Of a stretch of 64,000 nucleotides of DNA, positions 25,074 through 34,024 are shown in pieces. Source of the stretch: DRGT01 sp035685445 (GTDB taxonomy: Archaea > Thermoproteota > Nitrososphaeria > Nitrososphaerales > Nitrosopumilaceae). Position 1 is the first letter of the stretch. Each line of letters begins with the position of its first letter. The notes beneath the pieces are model-generated. The model had not been told where the DNA came from and did not search any database. It was given only the letters and a program-made list of their open reading frames with translations. The stretch spans positions 1 to 64,000 of the forward strand of contig DASSAK010000074.1 of NCBI GenBank assembly GCA_035685445.1, written 5' to 3'. The translations under genes were made by a program, and so were the position numbers.

Positions 25074-25283
25074 ATGCCTGAAATCATCTGTCAAGAATGT
25101 GGAAAACGGCTTTTTCACGAAAATGAAACGACTCTCAAAGTCGAAGAAACAATTCACAAGAAATTTTGTAGGAAACAAGAAGGCAAGATTCATAGTTACA
25201 TGCATAAAGATAATTCACATCAAGAACCATTTGATTCAGAGCGAGAAAATGATATGTCTGGTAAACCAGTTCTAAAAAAATAA
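25074..25283 (+). CDS. Small zinc-binding protein (69 aa)
   Basis: From MPEIICQECGKRLFHEN the protein has a Cys-x2-Cys pair and a later KKFC, with several histidines that may complete a zinc site, then a polar C-terminus. An in-frame TTG at 25056 is possible, but the ATG places the Cys pair near the N-terminus, as in similar small proteins. It precedes the geranylgeranyl reductase gene by 18 bp on the same strand. Function unknown. Confidence 0.6.
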   Translation: MPEIICQECGKRLFHENETTLKVEETIHKKFCRKQEGKIHSYMHKDNSHQEPFDSERENDMSGKPVLKK

Positions 25284-25301
25284 GATCATAATTTTCAAAA
25301 G

Positions 25302-26522
25302 TTGGCTCAAACATTTGATTACGACATTATAGTTGTAGGGGGCGGCCCCGCAGGAACGTCTGCAGCATTTTCTGCTGCAAAAAACGGCATCAAAGTGGCA
25401 TTGATTGAAAAAGAAGAAGACATTGCACAGACAGTTAGAACAAGTGGAGTAACATGGATTGATACCATAAATGAATTCAAAATTCCAAAAAATTGTTATA
25501 ATCCAATCAAAAATTATGGTTTTTGTTCACCCAACAACAAAGTTTTGATTAAAGATAAAATTCCAAGAGCAGCAGTTTTAGATGTAAGAGAGACGTATAG
25601 ATGGTTAGCAAAAAAGGCTGAACATGAAGGAGCTGATTTATTTTTACAAACAAATGTTATTGATGTAATTAAAAATAAAAATGGAAAAATTTCAGGAATA
25701 AAAGCTACAAAATTAAATCAGGAATTAATTTTTAATGCAGAAATTGTTATTGATGCAAGTGGATTTCAATCAGTTGTTGCAAAATTTCTTGGTGTAGTTA
25801 ATCAGTGGGAAAGATTTGGAGTAGGCGCAGAATATGAGGCAAATGCTGAAAAAATTGATTCAGATACTTGGTGGCTTTTAGTGGGAGAAGAATATTCACC
25901 AGCAGGTTATGCATGGATATTTCCAGTTAGTAAAAAAAGTGTAAGAATCGGAGTAGGGGTTGGCAAACCAGAATCAGACACAGATCCAACAGAGAGATTA
26001 AAACAAATTGTTGAAAAAAAATTAGGCCCAATCAAAGAATTAGGAAAAATAACAAACGTGGAATTTCATTATGGATTAATTCCAAATGAGGGGTTATCTC
26101 GAAAGACAGTTTATGATAATTTGATTTTAGTTGGAGATTCAGCTGGTCAAGCAAATCCTCTAGTGTTAGAAGGGATTAGGTATGCCATTAGATATGGCAG
26201 GATTGCAGGAGAAATTGCTTCTAATGCCATAAAAGTAGGCGATACATCAGAAAAATTCTTGAAAAAATATGAAGAGGTTTGGAAAAATGCAATTCAATCA
26301 AAGATAAACTCTGCATCAAAAGTTCAGAGCAGGTGGTTGGGACTTTCAGACAAAGAATGGGACAGAGAATTAGATATTATCAAGGAATTAAATGCAGATG
26401 AATTTTTAGACTTTATCAAAGCAGATTTTGGATTGACAAGTATTGTAAAATTAGCAACTCATCATCCAAAGCTTGCTGTGCGTCAGTTGTTTAATTTAGT
26501 AAAAGGAAGCTCAAAAAAATAA
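25302..26522 (+). CDS. Geranylgeranyl reductase family FAD-dependent oxidoreductase
   Basis: A 406-residue flavoprotein with N-terminal FAD motif DIIVVGGGPAGTSAAFSA, DVRETYRWLAKKAE, a YXWXFP-like substrate motif seen as AGYAWIFPVSK, and the second FAD motif LVGDSAGQANPLVLEGI. In archaea this family saturates the isoprenoid chains of membrane lipids; other members act on chlorophyll side chains or quinones. Lipid saturation is the most likely role but is inferred. The start is TTG at 25302. It abuts the convergent gene at 26523. Confidence 0.88.
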   Translation: MAQTFDYDIIVVGGGPAGTSAAFSAAKNGIKVALIEKEEDIAQTVRTSGVTWIDTINEFKIPKNCYNPIKNYGFCSPNNKVLIKDKIPRAAVLDVRETYRWLAKKAEHEGADLFLQTNVIDVIKNKNGKISGIKATKLNQELIFNAEIVIDASGFQSVVAKFLGVVNQWERFGVGAEYEANAEKIDSDTWWLLVGEEYSPAGYAWIFPVSKKSVRIGVGVGKPESDTDPTERLKQIVEKKLGPIKELGKITNVEFHYGLIPNEGLSRKTVYDNLILVGDSAGQANPLVLEGIRYAIRYGRIAGEIASNAIKVGDTSEKFLKKYEEVWKNAIQSKINSASKVQSRWLGLSDKEWDRELDIIKELNADEFLDFIKADFGLTSIVKLATHHPKLAVRQLFNLVKGSSKK

Positions 26523-29500
26523 TTAGTACACCGTAAAGAAATCATTTACAATAAGATCATGATATTCTAATTGTGCTACATAAAATCCAGGTTCAAGTGA
26601 TTTTGATAAAACTTCGTTAAAGTGACCTGTTCCATACTCAAAGTAAAGTTCTTCAACATGATTTCCACGATGATCAAAAATATCAACATACAAGTCTTCA
26701 CTAAATGAAAGGGATTTTATTACTTGGCCTGATATTATTATCCCGTTATCAGAATACTCTGCCTTGATAACAGCGGATTTTGATCTTGTTGGAAGATATC
26801 TTTCAATTAAATTCTGAAGTTCATCTAATTTTTCATTTGTTTTGCTTGTGTTTCCATCAGCTAGTGAGTTTTTAATGTCAGTTAGAACAGAGCCAAATCT
26901 TGGGTCATCCTGATATTTTTCACCACCAAATTTTTCAAGGAACGTTTCTAGATCATCAAACTCTCTTGCAAGCTCAACGCGACCTAGTTCTTTTTCACCA
27001 TATTCTCGTGGAATCTTTTCTTCTATGTTAATGAGCTGTGACGCTTTATGATCCATATACTGTAACATTACTACATAGAGTCCAGGTTCAGTAGGAGCAT
27101 GCCACTGAGTAAAGAATCTACCATGTTTTGTATCAGTAAATTCTAAACTACTATGTTCTTTACCTGTTGCCTCATAAATTGTTACATACAGATCCTGTCT
27201 CATGTCTTTTTTTCTAAGACCATCTGGTTTGTTCACATATCCTTCTAAAATCCAAATATCATTTTCCAAATCATAGCTAATATCGTAGATTATATTGTCA
27301 TTTGTTAGAGGCAGATGTTCATCAAGATAATGTCGAATTTCACGTAGTTTTGATTCAGCATCTATGAAGTTGCCAAGATCAATTAACTCAGATGCGTCAT
27401 TAGTCATTTCTAAAAATTCTTCAGAATGGGGAACAAAGTCCACATTGTAGAAGTTTGTCACAGTTGCAGTAAGATAATCTAGTTGTTTTCTATATTCAAT
27501 TCTTTTAAGCTCATCTGCACTATATCCCACATCAGAACCTAACGGATCATTTGCGTATGCATCTGAAACTTGTCTCCATTCTGAAAATAGATCACGTACC
27601 ATATTGTCTGCAGCGTCAAGATCATTTTGAACCACAAGATTTCTTGCCGTATTGATTCTCTCTCTCATATCTATTGTAAATTCTTCATATCCGGGCAAAA
27701 ATCGGTTATTAATTAATCCCACTTCGATCAAATTTTCAACTGATTTTGCTCTTTGTAAAATTTCACTTGCTCTAATTTTGTATGCGTCTTCTGAATAAGA
27801 ATTTAATTCGTCTTGAATTTGTGGTGCGATTTCACTTGCCCATGCCAACAATACTTCTATTCTGTCAATTCGGCTCACAGTTGGATTACCTGCTGCCATT
27901 TGTTCTGCAGTGTTTAAAATTTTCAAAGCGTTGTTTATTGTATAGAGATTTTTATGATCTGCTTGAATTTCTGCTTTATTTTTCATTGTCTCATATTCAA
28001 ATTTTAAAACAGAGATGGGGCTACGTTTTTCTCTCAATTCATTCATCGATGCATCAAATTCTGAAACAATTTTTAAAATTTCTTCAATTGATGATGCAGA
28101 TTCTACTTGAAGTAAAAGTGATTCCCATCCATCAACTAATTTAGAATCAATATTAGTGCTTTTTGAGATTTCAACTGCTTTTGAAATTCGAGATGATGCA
28201 TCAATTACTCTTTTCATATTTTTAATTTCCAATTCAGAATCCAAAATATCATCAATAGAAGTTGCCAATTCTAAATTCGACGCAAGAACATCCCATGAAG
28301 GTTTGATTAGATTTGCAAGATCAGAGTTTTCTTCAGAATTTGAGGTAATGAATCTATCAACATCCTCTAATTCCCTCAATAATAAAGCAGCTTCATATAA
28401 TTCTGCCACCTTATCTTTGTGCTCAAGAAGATCTTCAATAGAGGTTTCATTTTGAATAGATTCCTTGATTGATTCCCATTCAGTTTGAACCAAATTAAAT
28501 AAAGGGCTGTTCTTTCTAGAGATGACATCAAGATATCTAGATTGAGAAAGCATTTCTACAAGATCATTTAATTCTGCCGAATATACTGGTCCAGTACCAC
28601 GAGCGAAGATAAATGCAAGTTCTTCTTTAACATCTCTACTCATTAAAGAGAAATTTTTTGTCATTAAGTTTAGAAGTGTTTCTTCTAATTCTTGAAAGGA
28701 GAGAGCTTTATGAGCCTTAATTTTAATTGGATCGACATTTGTCAGCGATACAAAAACATCATTTAATCTATTTACTGCAGTATTTGTGTTTCCAATTTCA
28801 TAATAAAATAATGATGAAAAAATTTCTTTGTCAATTGTTTGCGCCATATCAAATGAAATTGTTCCATCTTCAACTAGCTTTGAAGTTGAATCTAATGCTG
28901 AAGTTATAGCTACTCTAAATGGCGGACTAATATCAAAAATATCATTTTCGTGAAAATAAGAATCCCATAATTCAACATAAAGTGTCTCTAATTCTGAGAT
29001 AGTGTTTTCTGAGACACTAGTAGATATACTTTCAAGTTTTGATGAAAAGTCATCCAAATTTTCACCAGTTTTTTCTTCAATAGAATTAATTTTATCAGAA
29101 ACTAACTGTGTTGCTAGATCAAAATATTCTGAACCTGTAGGCTCAGAGTAAAATGAATTTGAGACATTAAAAGTAGACTTTGAAGAATAATCTCCATAAA
29201 ATATTCTGATTTCATACTCACCAGTTATTGAACAAACTTTGCCTTGAAGCGGAATTGGTTCTGTGATAAACATGCCATTTGATAATGGAACTAGTTGTTG
29301 TATTTGACACAAATCTCCCTCCGGATTAATTATTTGTATTATTAAAAATGCATCAGGTGAAACATTTGCAAGACTCCCAAAGACAAAAAGATTTTCACCC
29401 TTATCAAAAGTTCCAAAATTATCTAAAATAGTGATCCTCTCTGTAACCTGTCCAAATGCAGTAGTTGGGACTAATAAAATGATAGCAAAAGTTACGACTA

Positions 29501-29525
29501 GAATCGGCCTATTCACAAAGATCAA
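26523..29525 (-). CDS. Large secreted protein (1000 aa) with helical core and flanking beta-sandwich domains
   Basis: A signal peptide (ILVVTFAIILLVPTTAFG) leads to a beta-rich domain (DNFGTFDKGENLFVFGSLAN) ending near residue 120. A long, almost purely helical middle follows (about 130-740) with repeated DLLEH-, ENLIE- and EEILK-type heptad stretches. The C-terminus has two matching beta domains, each introduced by a short helical 'DLETFLEKF'/'NLIERYLP' segment and ending in a GHF/GRF...PGLYV/PGFYVAQLEY pattern. No transmembrane anchor follows, so it is either secreted or held by other surface proteins. Function unknown. Confidence 0.75.
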   Translation of the reverse strand: MIFVNRPILVVTFAIILLVPTTAFGQVTERITILDNFGTFDKGENLFVFGSLANVSPDAFLIIQIINPEGDLCQIQQLVPLSNGMFITEPIPLQGKVCSITGEYEIRIFYGDYSSKSTFNVSNSFYSEPTGSEYFDLATQLVSDKINSIEEKTGENLDDFSSKLESISTSVSENTISELETLYVELWDSYFHENDIFDISPPFRVAITSALDSTSKLVEDGTISFDMAQTIDKEIFSSLFYYEIGNTNTAVNRLNDVFVSLTNVDPIKIKAHKALSFQELEETLLNLMTKNFSLMSRDVKEELAFIFARGTGPVYSAELNDLVEMLSQSRYLDVISRKNSPLFNLVQTEWESIKESIQNETSIEDLLEHKDKVAELYEAALLLRELEDVDRFITSNSEENSDLANLIKPSWDVLASNLELATSIDDILDSELEIKNMKRVIDASSRISKAVEISKSTNIDSKLVDGWESLLLQVESASSIEEILKIVSEFDASMNELREKRSPISVLKFEYETMKNKAEIQADHKNLYTINNALKILNTAEQMAAGNPTVSRIDRIEVLLAWASEIAPQIQDELNSYSEDAYKIRASEILQRAKSVENLIEVGLINNRFLPGYEEFTIDMRERINTARNLVVQNDLDAADNMVRDLFSEWRQVSDAYANDPLGSDVGYSADELKRIEYRKQLDYLTATVTNFYNVDFVPHSEEFLEMTNDASELIDLGNFIDAESKLREIRHYLDEHLPLTNDNIIYDISYDLENDIWILEGYVNKPDGLRKKDMRQDLYVTIYEATGKEHSSLEFTDTKHGRFFTQWHAPTEPGLYVVMLQYMDHKASQLINIEEKIPREYGEKELGRVELAREFDDLETFLEKFGGEKYQDDPRFGSVLTDIKNSLADGNTSKTNEKLDELQNLIERYLPTRSKSAVIKAEYSDNGIIISGQVIKSLSFSEDLYVDIFDHRGNHVEELYFEYGTGHFNEVLSKSLEPGFYVAQLEYHDLIVNDFFTVY

Positions 29526-29603
29526 AGACTTTGTAGACCATACTTAAGGATTAGGTAGTAAAGATCCAATTTACTTTAATTTAGAGTTAAATTTTGCTGA
29601 AAT

Positions 29604-29822
29604 TTAGGCAAAGGCAGATACTTGAACATATTTGTCATCTTGATTATTTTCTGGGCCGTAATCATGAACATTACTAACACCAAACATGCAATAGTCATGA
29701 AATTGTTCCATTGTTCTAGCGCCACAATTTTGACAAATCATACTAATGGTTTCTTTACATTCAGCACATTGGGTGCATTTAACCAATACTCCACCACATT
29801 TTCTACATGATTCGTCAGGCAT
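29604..29822 (-). CDS. Small zinc-ribbon protein (72 aa)
   Basis: Eight cysteines in four pairs dominate the first half: CRKCGG, CTQCAECKE and CQNCGA. This is enough for two zinc ribbons. The second half is acidic and ends in QVSAFA. It lies 78 bp downstream of the start of the 1000-residue secreted-protein gene on the same strand. No enzyme motif; probably a zinc-dependent binding protein. Confidence 0.65.
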   Translation of the reverse strand: MPDESCRKCGGVLVKCTQCAECKETISMICQNCGARTMEQFHDYCMFGVSNVHDYGPENNQDDKYVQVSAFA

Positions 29823-29937
29823 CTCTTTTCAAAATGATTTTTAAAAATATGAATATAAGGTAAGCGTAGAAATTGTTCTACTCAATGATCAGTGAAAACG
29901 ATCCCGTACCACATTACACCTTAGAAGTAGTGAAAAG

Positions 29938-30564
29938 TTGACCATGGATAAAATAAAAAAAACTTTTGATAAATGGGCAACAAGTGGAAGATCTGAATTA
30001 ATGGAACGTGAACACTCAAAGTCAGTTCAAAAATTTTTAAGAACAATTACTTTTGATAAACCGTTTTCGTTTCTTGATGTAGGTTGTGGAAATGGTTGGG
30101 TAGTTAGAAAAATTGCAAAAATGAAATTATGTGAAAAAGCAGTAGGCATAGACAAAAGTAAAAATATGATTAGAAATGCAAAATCAAAGAAAAAATTTTC
30201 TAAAGAAAAATTTTTTCAGGCAGACATACAAAATTGGAAATACAAAGAAAAATTTGATTATATTTTTTCAATGGAGACAATTTATTATTCAGAATCATTA
30301 GATTTAGCTTTGATAAAAATTTTTAAACTATTAAAAAATGGGGGACAATTTTTTTGTGGCATAGATTTTTACAAGGAAAATAAGGCAACATCAGGATGGT
30401 CAAAAAAAATGAAACTTGAAATGCATTTACGTTCAAAAAAAGAATGGAGTGAACTATTCAAAAAACATGGTTTTAAAACTAAAACTAGGCAGATAAAAGA
30501 TTCCACTAGTAGAAAAAAATGGAAAAGAGAGTTTGGTACTTTGTTTATTATTGGAACAAAATAG
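29938..30564 (+). CDS. Class I SAM-dependent methyltransferase
   Basis: A 208-residue methyltransferase with SAM motif I FLDVGCGNGWVVRKIA, the acidic motif II VGIDKSKNMI and FQADIQNW, and a post-motif YIFSMETIYY. The C-terminal part is very Lys-rich. The substrate is unknown; the family resembles small-molecule/ubiquinone-type methyltransferases. Starts are TTG 29938 or ATG 29944 (MDKIKKTF). A tiny 18-codon frame (29885-29941) ends on the TTG and could be a leader. Confidence 0.82.
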   Translation: MTMDKIKKTFDKWATSGRSELMEREHSKSVQKFLRTITFDKPFSFLDVGCGNGWVVRKIAKMKLCEKAVGIDKSKNMIRNAKSKKKFSKEKFFQADIQNWKYKEKFDYIFSMETIYYSESLDLALIKIFKLLKNGGQFFCGIDFYKENKATSGWSKKMKLEMHLRSKKEWSELFKKHGFKTKTRQIKDSTSRKKWKREFGTLFIIGTK

Positions 30565-30568
30565 TTTA

Positions 30569-33076
30569 TTATGCTTCAAGTTTTTTAGAATCTAATTTAT
30601 TTTTCACATACAATAATATTCCAATCACAATTGCACCAATAACAATTACTAAAAATCCATAATTATTTGTCTGTAATGGGTTTTGCGTAGTTTCAGAAAG
30701 AGTGGGTTGAGGGAGTTTCTCCATAGTATTTTCGACTACCAGAAAACTTGTTCTATAAATATCGGGACGGAGAACATTATCTGACATTGCAAATACCTTC
30801 AAGTCATTTGCTCCAATCAAAAACTGTTTTGTTTTTTCTTTAGTTAATGTCAGCGTAGTTTGTTTTCCATCAATTTTTTCAATGCCTGATTCAACAATAT
30901 TTCCTTCAGAATTTGTTAGAAAATATTGGATTTGCGATGTTCCTTTGGTTTCAATTGGAATCGAAAGTTCTTCGCCTTTAACTACGAATTCAGGTAATTC
31001 AACACTTTCTATCTGAGGAAATTGTACCTTCTCAAATTTTGACCAAATTCCTGATTTTAGTGGGTACGTAGGATCATCAAAGGCATTGATAATAATGGTT
31101 CTAGATTCAGGCGAATAACTTTTTAGAAAAAAAGGTCCATTACTTATGATTGCATGATTATTTTTTTGAATCCAATTAATTGATGCGTCATATCGTGATT
31201 CAAAATATTGTGGGTTTGATTCAAAAGACTTCAACGCAGGTGGAATAAAATTTGAATTTTTGAAATCTGAAAGATATTCTTGTATTAATTTGGCGTCGTT
31301 TGGAACAATTAGTGAAAGCCAATTAACATTTTTACTAGTTGCGCCAGAACGAGAAAATGAAACCTTACCATCAATAACGGATTGTTCCATTGCGGAAATT
31401 AGTTCCCATGGCATCACACTCCACAGAGATGCCCAATCAGCAATTTCTGATTCATCAAAGTGCCAAAAATCAACATATACTTCAATAGTGTCATCATCAA
31501 GTGGTTTAACACCAATTAGTGTATCTACAACTTGAGCAGCTCGGGGAGTAAATTCGGTATCAAATGTTTTATCATCTTCTCCACTATTTGTACCCCATTC
31601 GATTGTAAAATAAAGTGAATGTAAAATATCATTCATATCCATTTGTTGACCATGATGCCAATTACCAAATGAAAGATCAAATGTAACTTTGCTTATTGAT
31701 TTTGCATCAGCTTCAACATTTTTCCATCTTTTCACAAAAGGATCCCATATTATTGCATCATCAGGAAGTGCAATTGTTCCGTCAGGCCCTGCAGTTTCAA
31801 CATTCCATGAAGTTCTAATTGGAAATGTCAAACCAGTGTATGGATGTTTGAAAACGCCAGGGTCAGATATTACACCCCAAATATGTCTGCTATAGCTGTC
31901 ACTTAACCCCATAATTGGATTCCAAGCACCCTGATAGATTTGTTTAACACCAATAACTAAATTATCAGAGTCACTTCTAGCATTTATGGGAGTAAATCTG
32001 CTTGGAACGCCTGCACCAAAATCGTTAATGACTCCATCAACTTTTTCGTTTACTACATATTGATCAAGTTTACTTGCAATAAAAATTCGAACAGACGCAT
32101 TCAATCCTGCAACAATTGCTTGCTGAATTAATTGTATTCTTTCCTCAGCGGATTTAAAATCTCCAGTATAGATTCGCTGAGTTAACGAATCAAGGTCTTC
32201 ATTTTGATAATTCCAATAAGTGGGATCATTGAATCCTGGCATGTTAGAAAACCAAGGAGAATACATTTGTCCAAGCCCAACAGAATCATATCTTACAAAT
32301 GCTGAGCTTGCCCATCCTTCAGTATAAAGATGCCATTTCACATCAGATGGATTTGAACCATAAACTATAACAAATGCTTTGTTGAGATCACCAAAATCTT
32401 TCTTTACTACAAAACCAATTTTTTGCAGTTCAGATGAAATTAATTCTCCAATTGATTTTCGCACAGGATCATCACTTCTAATGAATATTGTAATTTCAAT
32501 TGGTTTTCCATCAATTATCCATGAACCATTAATTTTTTCAGCACCATTTGCCATTAGTGCATCAGATATCATTTTTTCAGCAAGTGTAGGGTTGTATCTA
32601 AAATGAAATGATTCTAATTGACTTATTATAGAAAGATAATCTGGATTGTATGGGCTGTAATATGAAATCATTTCAGAACCATAGCCTCCCATCAATTCAT
32701 TTACAATTAGTTTTCTATCAATGAGATAATTTAACGCAAATCGAATTTCTTGGATTGAAAATGGATTAAATTCTTCAGATACTCCGGGGTTTACAAGGAC
32801 GCTATACGAGCCCCCCGTTGATTCATACACTTTAATGCCTTCTCTTGACTCAAGATTTTCAATTCTGTCAGATGAGATTCTAAAATAATACATGTCCAGA
32901 TTCCCGTTTCTAACTTCTTCTAAGGCAGTATTCTCATCCAAATATTGAATGAATTTAATCTCATTTACTTGTGAGCCCTTTTCCGCAAGAGCTAAATCTA
33001 TACTAGAGAATCCTAACAAAAATATGAGAATACAACCAAAAAATATCTTCAATGAACTGCGTTTACAATGCGACAT
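30569..33076 (-). CDS. Family 5 extracellular solute-binding protein, C-terminally membrane-anchored
   Basis: An 835-residue SBP_bac_5 protein. A signal peptide (FFGCILIFLLGFSSIDLALA) is followed by the two-lobed binding domain: FSIQEIRFALNYLIDRKLIVNE, AEKMISDALMANG and VKRWKNVEADAKSISKVTFD. One transmembrane helix at about 803-824 (FLVIVIGAIVIGILLYV) plus a Lys tail anchors it outside the cell. Such proteins deliver peptides, nickel or sugars to Dpp/Opp ABC importers. A matching ATPase lies at 532-1497 but no permease is in the window, so the partnership is only suggested. Confidence 0.85.
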   Translation of the reverse strand: MSHCKRSSLKIFFGCILIFLLGFSSIDLALAEKGSQVNEIKFIQYLDENTALEEVRNGNLDMYYFRISSDRIENLESREGIKVYESTGGSYSVLVNPGVSEEFNPFSIQEIRFALNYLIDRKLIVNELMGGYGSEMISYYSPYNPDYLSIISQLESFHFRYNPTLAEKMISDALMANGAEKINGSWIIDGKPIEITIFIRSDDPVRKSIGELISSELQKIGFVVKKDFGDLNKAFVIVYGSNPSDVKWHLYTEGWASSAFVRYDSVGLGQMYSPWFSNMPGFNDPTYWNYQNEDLDSLTQRIYTGDFKSAEERIQLIQQAIVAGLNASVRIFIASKLDQYVVNEKVDGVINDFGAGVPSRFTPINARSDSDNLVIGVKQIYQGAWNPIMGLSDSYSRHIWGVISDPGVFKHPYTGLTFPIRTSWNVETAGPDGTIALPDDAIIWDPFVKRWKNVEADAKSISKVTFDLSFGNWHHGQQMDMNDILHSLYFTIEWGTNSGEDDKTFDTEFTPRAAQVVDTLIGVKPLDDDTIEVYVDFWHFDESEIADWASLWSVMPWELISAMEQSVIDGKVSFSRSGATSKNVNWLSLIVPNDAKLIQEYLSDFKNSNFIPPALKSFESNPQYFESRYDASINWIQKNNHAIISNGPFFLKSYSPESRTIIINAFDDPTYPLKSGIWSKFEKVQFPQIESVELPEFVVKGEELSIPIETKGTSQIQYFLTNSEGNIVESGIEKIDGKQTTLTLTKEKTKQFLIGANDLKVFAMSDNVLRPDIYRTSFLVVENTMEKLPQPTLSETTQNPLQTNNYGFLVIVIGAIVIGILLYVKNKLDSKKLEA

Positions 33077-33144
33077 AATTAAAGATCTTTAATCAAAATT
33101 TGTTTTTCCATGTATTCTTATATTAGTATTAATTGGTTTTTTTA

Positions 33145-33294
33145 ATGTCAGAAGAAAGGAAAATGTACCCTTGTACATGTTCTGATTGCGGCAAAGAATC
33201 GGAAGTACCTTTTGAACCAAAAGAAGGTAGGCCAGTTTATTGTCGAGAATGTTTACCAAAACATAGAAAATTTAAACCTAGACGAAGTTTCTAA
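33145..33294 (+). CDS. Small CxxC zinc-binding protein (49 aa)
   Basis: Forty-nine residues: MSEERKMYPCTCSDCGKES, then a Pro/Glu loop, then GRPVYCRECLPKHRK and a basic tail. The Cys-x2-Cys...Cys-x2-Cys arrangement with about 17 residues between pairs matches the widespread 'CxxC-x17-CxxC' mini zinc domain. The basic ends suggest nucleic-acid contact. ATG start at 33145, divergent from the solute-binding protein. Confidence 0.75.
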   Translation: MSEERKMYPCTCSDCGKESEVPFEPKEGRPVYCRECLPKHRKFKPRRSF

Positions 33295-33391
33295 GCTGAA
33301 AAATGCTTAAACGTCTTATTTTTTAAAAATTCAATCATATCATTATTACCTTCAAACTTTTGTATAACATTTAGAATAAAAAACAAGTACA

Positions 33392-34024
33392 ATGTTTCTA
33401 AAACCATACATACTCGGTCTTGATGGAATAATTCCTGGAGGAATTTCGGTGAAGGATTTTTCTACAGTAGCGGAAACTGATCATGTAACTGCTATAAAAA
33501 TCCTTAACGAGTTAATGAAAAATGGAATTGGTTTAAAAAATAATAATTTATTTTATTTTAATTCAGGTGACAGATTAAAAGCCGCTCTTTTGATTTTGGA
33601 AAAGGGAGGAGTTATTGATGAAGTGTCTGAGCACATAGATTGGAAAGATTTTGAAGGACTAGTTGGTGAGATTTTAGAATCAAAAGGTTTTGGTGCTATT
33701 AGAAATATGATTTTAACGAAACCCAAAATGGAGATAGACATCATTGGAATCAAATTAGGAGTGGCAATGTTAATTGATTGTAAACATTGGAAAAGAACCA
33801 GTAGTGCGGCAATTCAGACTGCAGTAAAAAAACAAGTCGAGAGAACAAAAAAATATGTTGCTCAAACTCCAGGGGCCATGGCCGTTCCAGCCATTGTGAC
33901 ACTTTATGAAGAAAAAGTGTCATTTATCAACAGAGTTCCTATTGTACCAATTCAGAAATTTTCTTCATTTGTAGACGAGCTTTATGGAAATCTAGATCAG
34001 GTGGAGACTATAAAATCAGACTAG
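33392..34024 (+). CDS. Winged-helix plus Mrr-like restriction endonuclease-fold protein
   Basis: A 210-residue protein. The N-terminal ~80 residues form a winged-helix-like domain (GISVKDFSTVAETDHVTAIKIL). The C-terminal domain has a PD-(D/E)xK core: E93 in GEILESKGF, D116 in MEIDIIG and D129-C-K131 in MLIDCKHWK, followed by a Gln-containing helix. This resembles Mrr_cat/Holliday-junction-resolvase-like nucleases. No methyltransferase or specificity subunit is nearby, so a housekeeping repair or defence role are both possible. It overlaps the convergent DUF2070 gene by 17 bases. Confidence 0.75.
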   Translation: MFLKPYILGLDGIIPGGISVKDFSTVAETDHVTAIKILNELMKNGIGLKNNNLFYFNSGDRLKAALLILEKGGVIDEVSEHIDWKDFEGLVGEILESKGFGAIRNMILTKPKMEIDIIGIKLGVAMLIDCKHWKRTSSAAIQTAVKKQVERTKKYVAQTPGAMAVPAIVTLYEEKVSFINRVPIVPIQKFSSFVDELYGNLDQVETIKSD

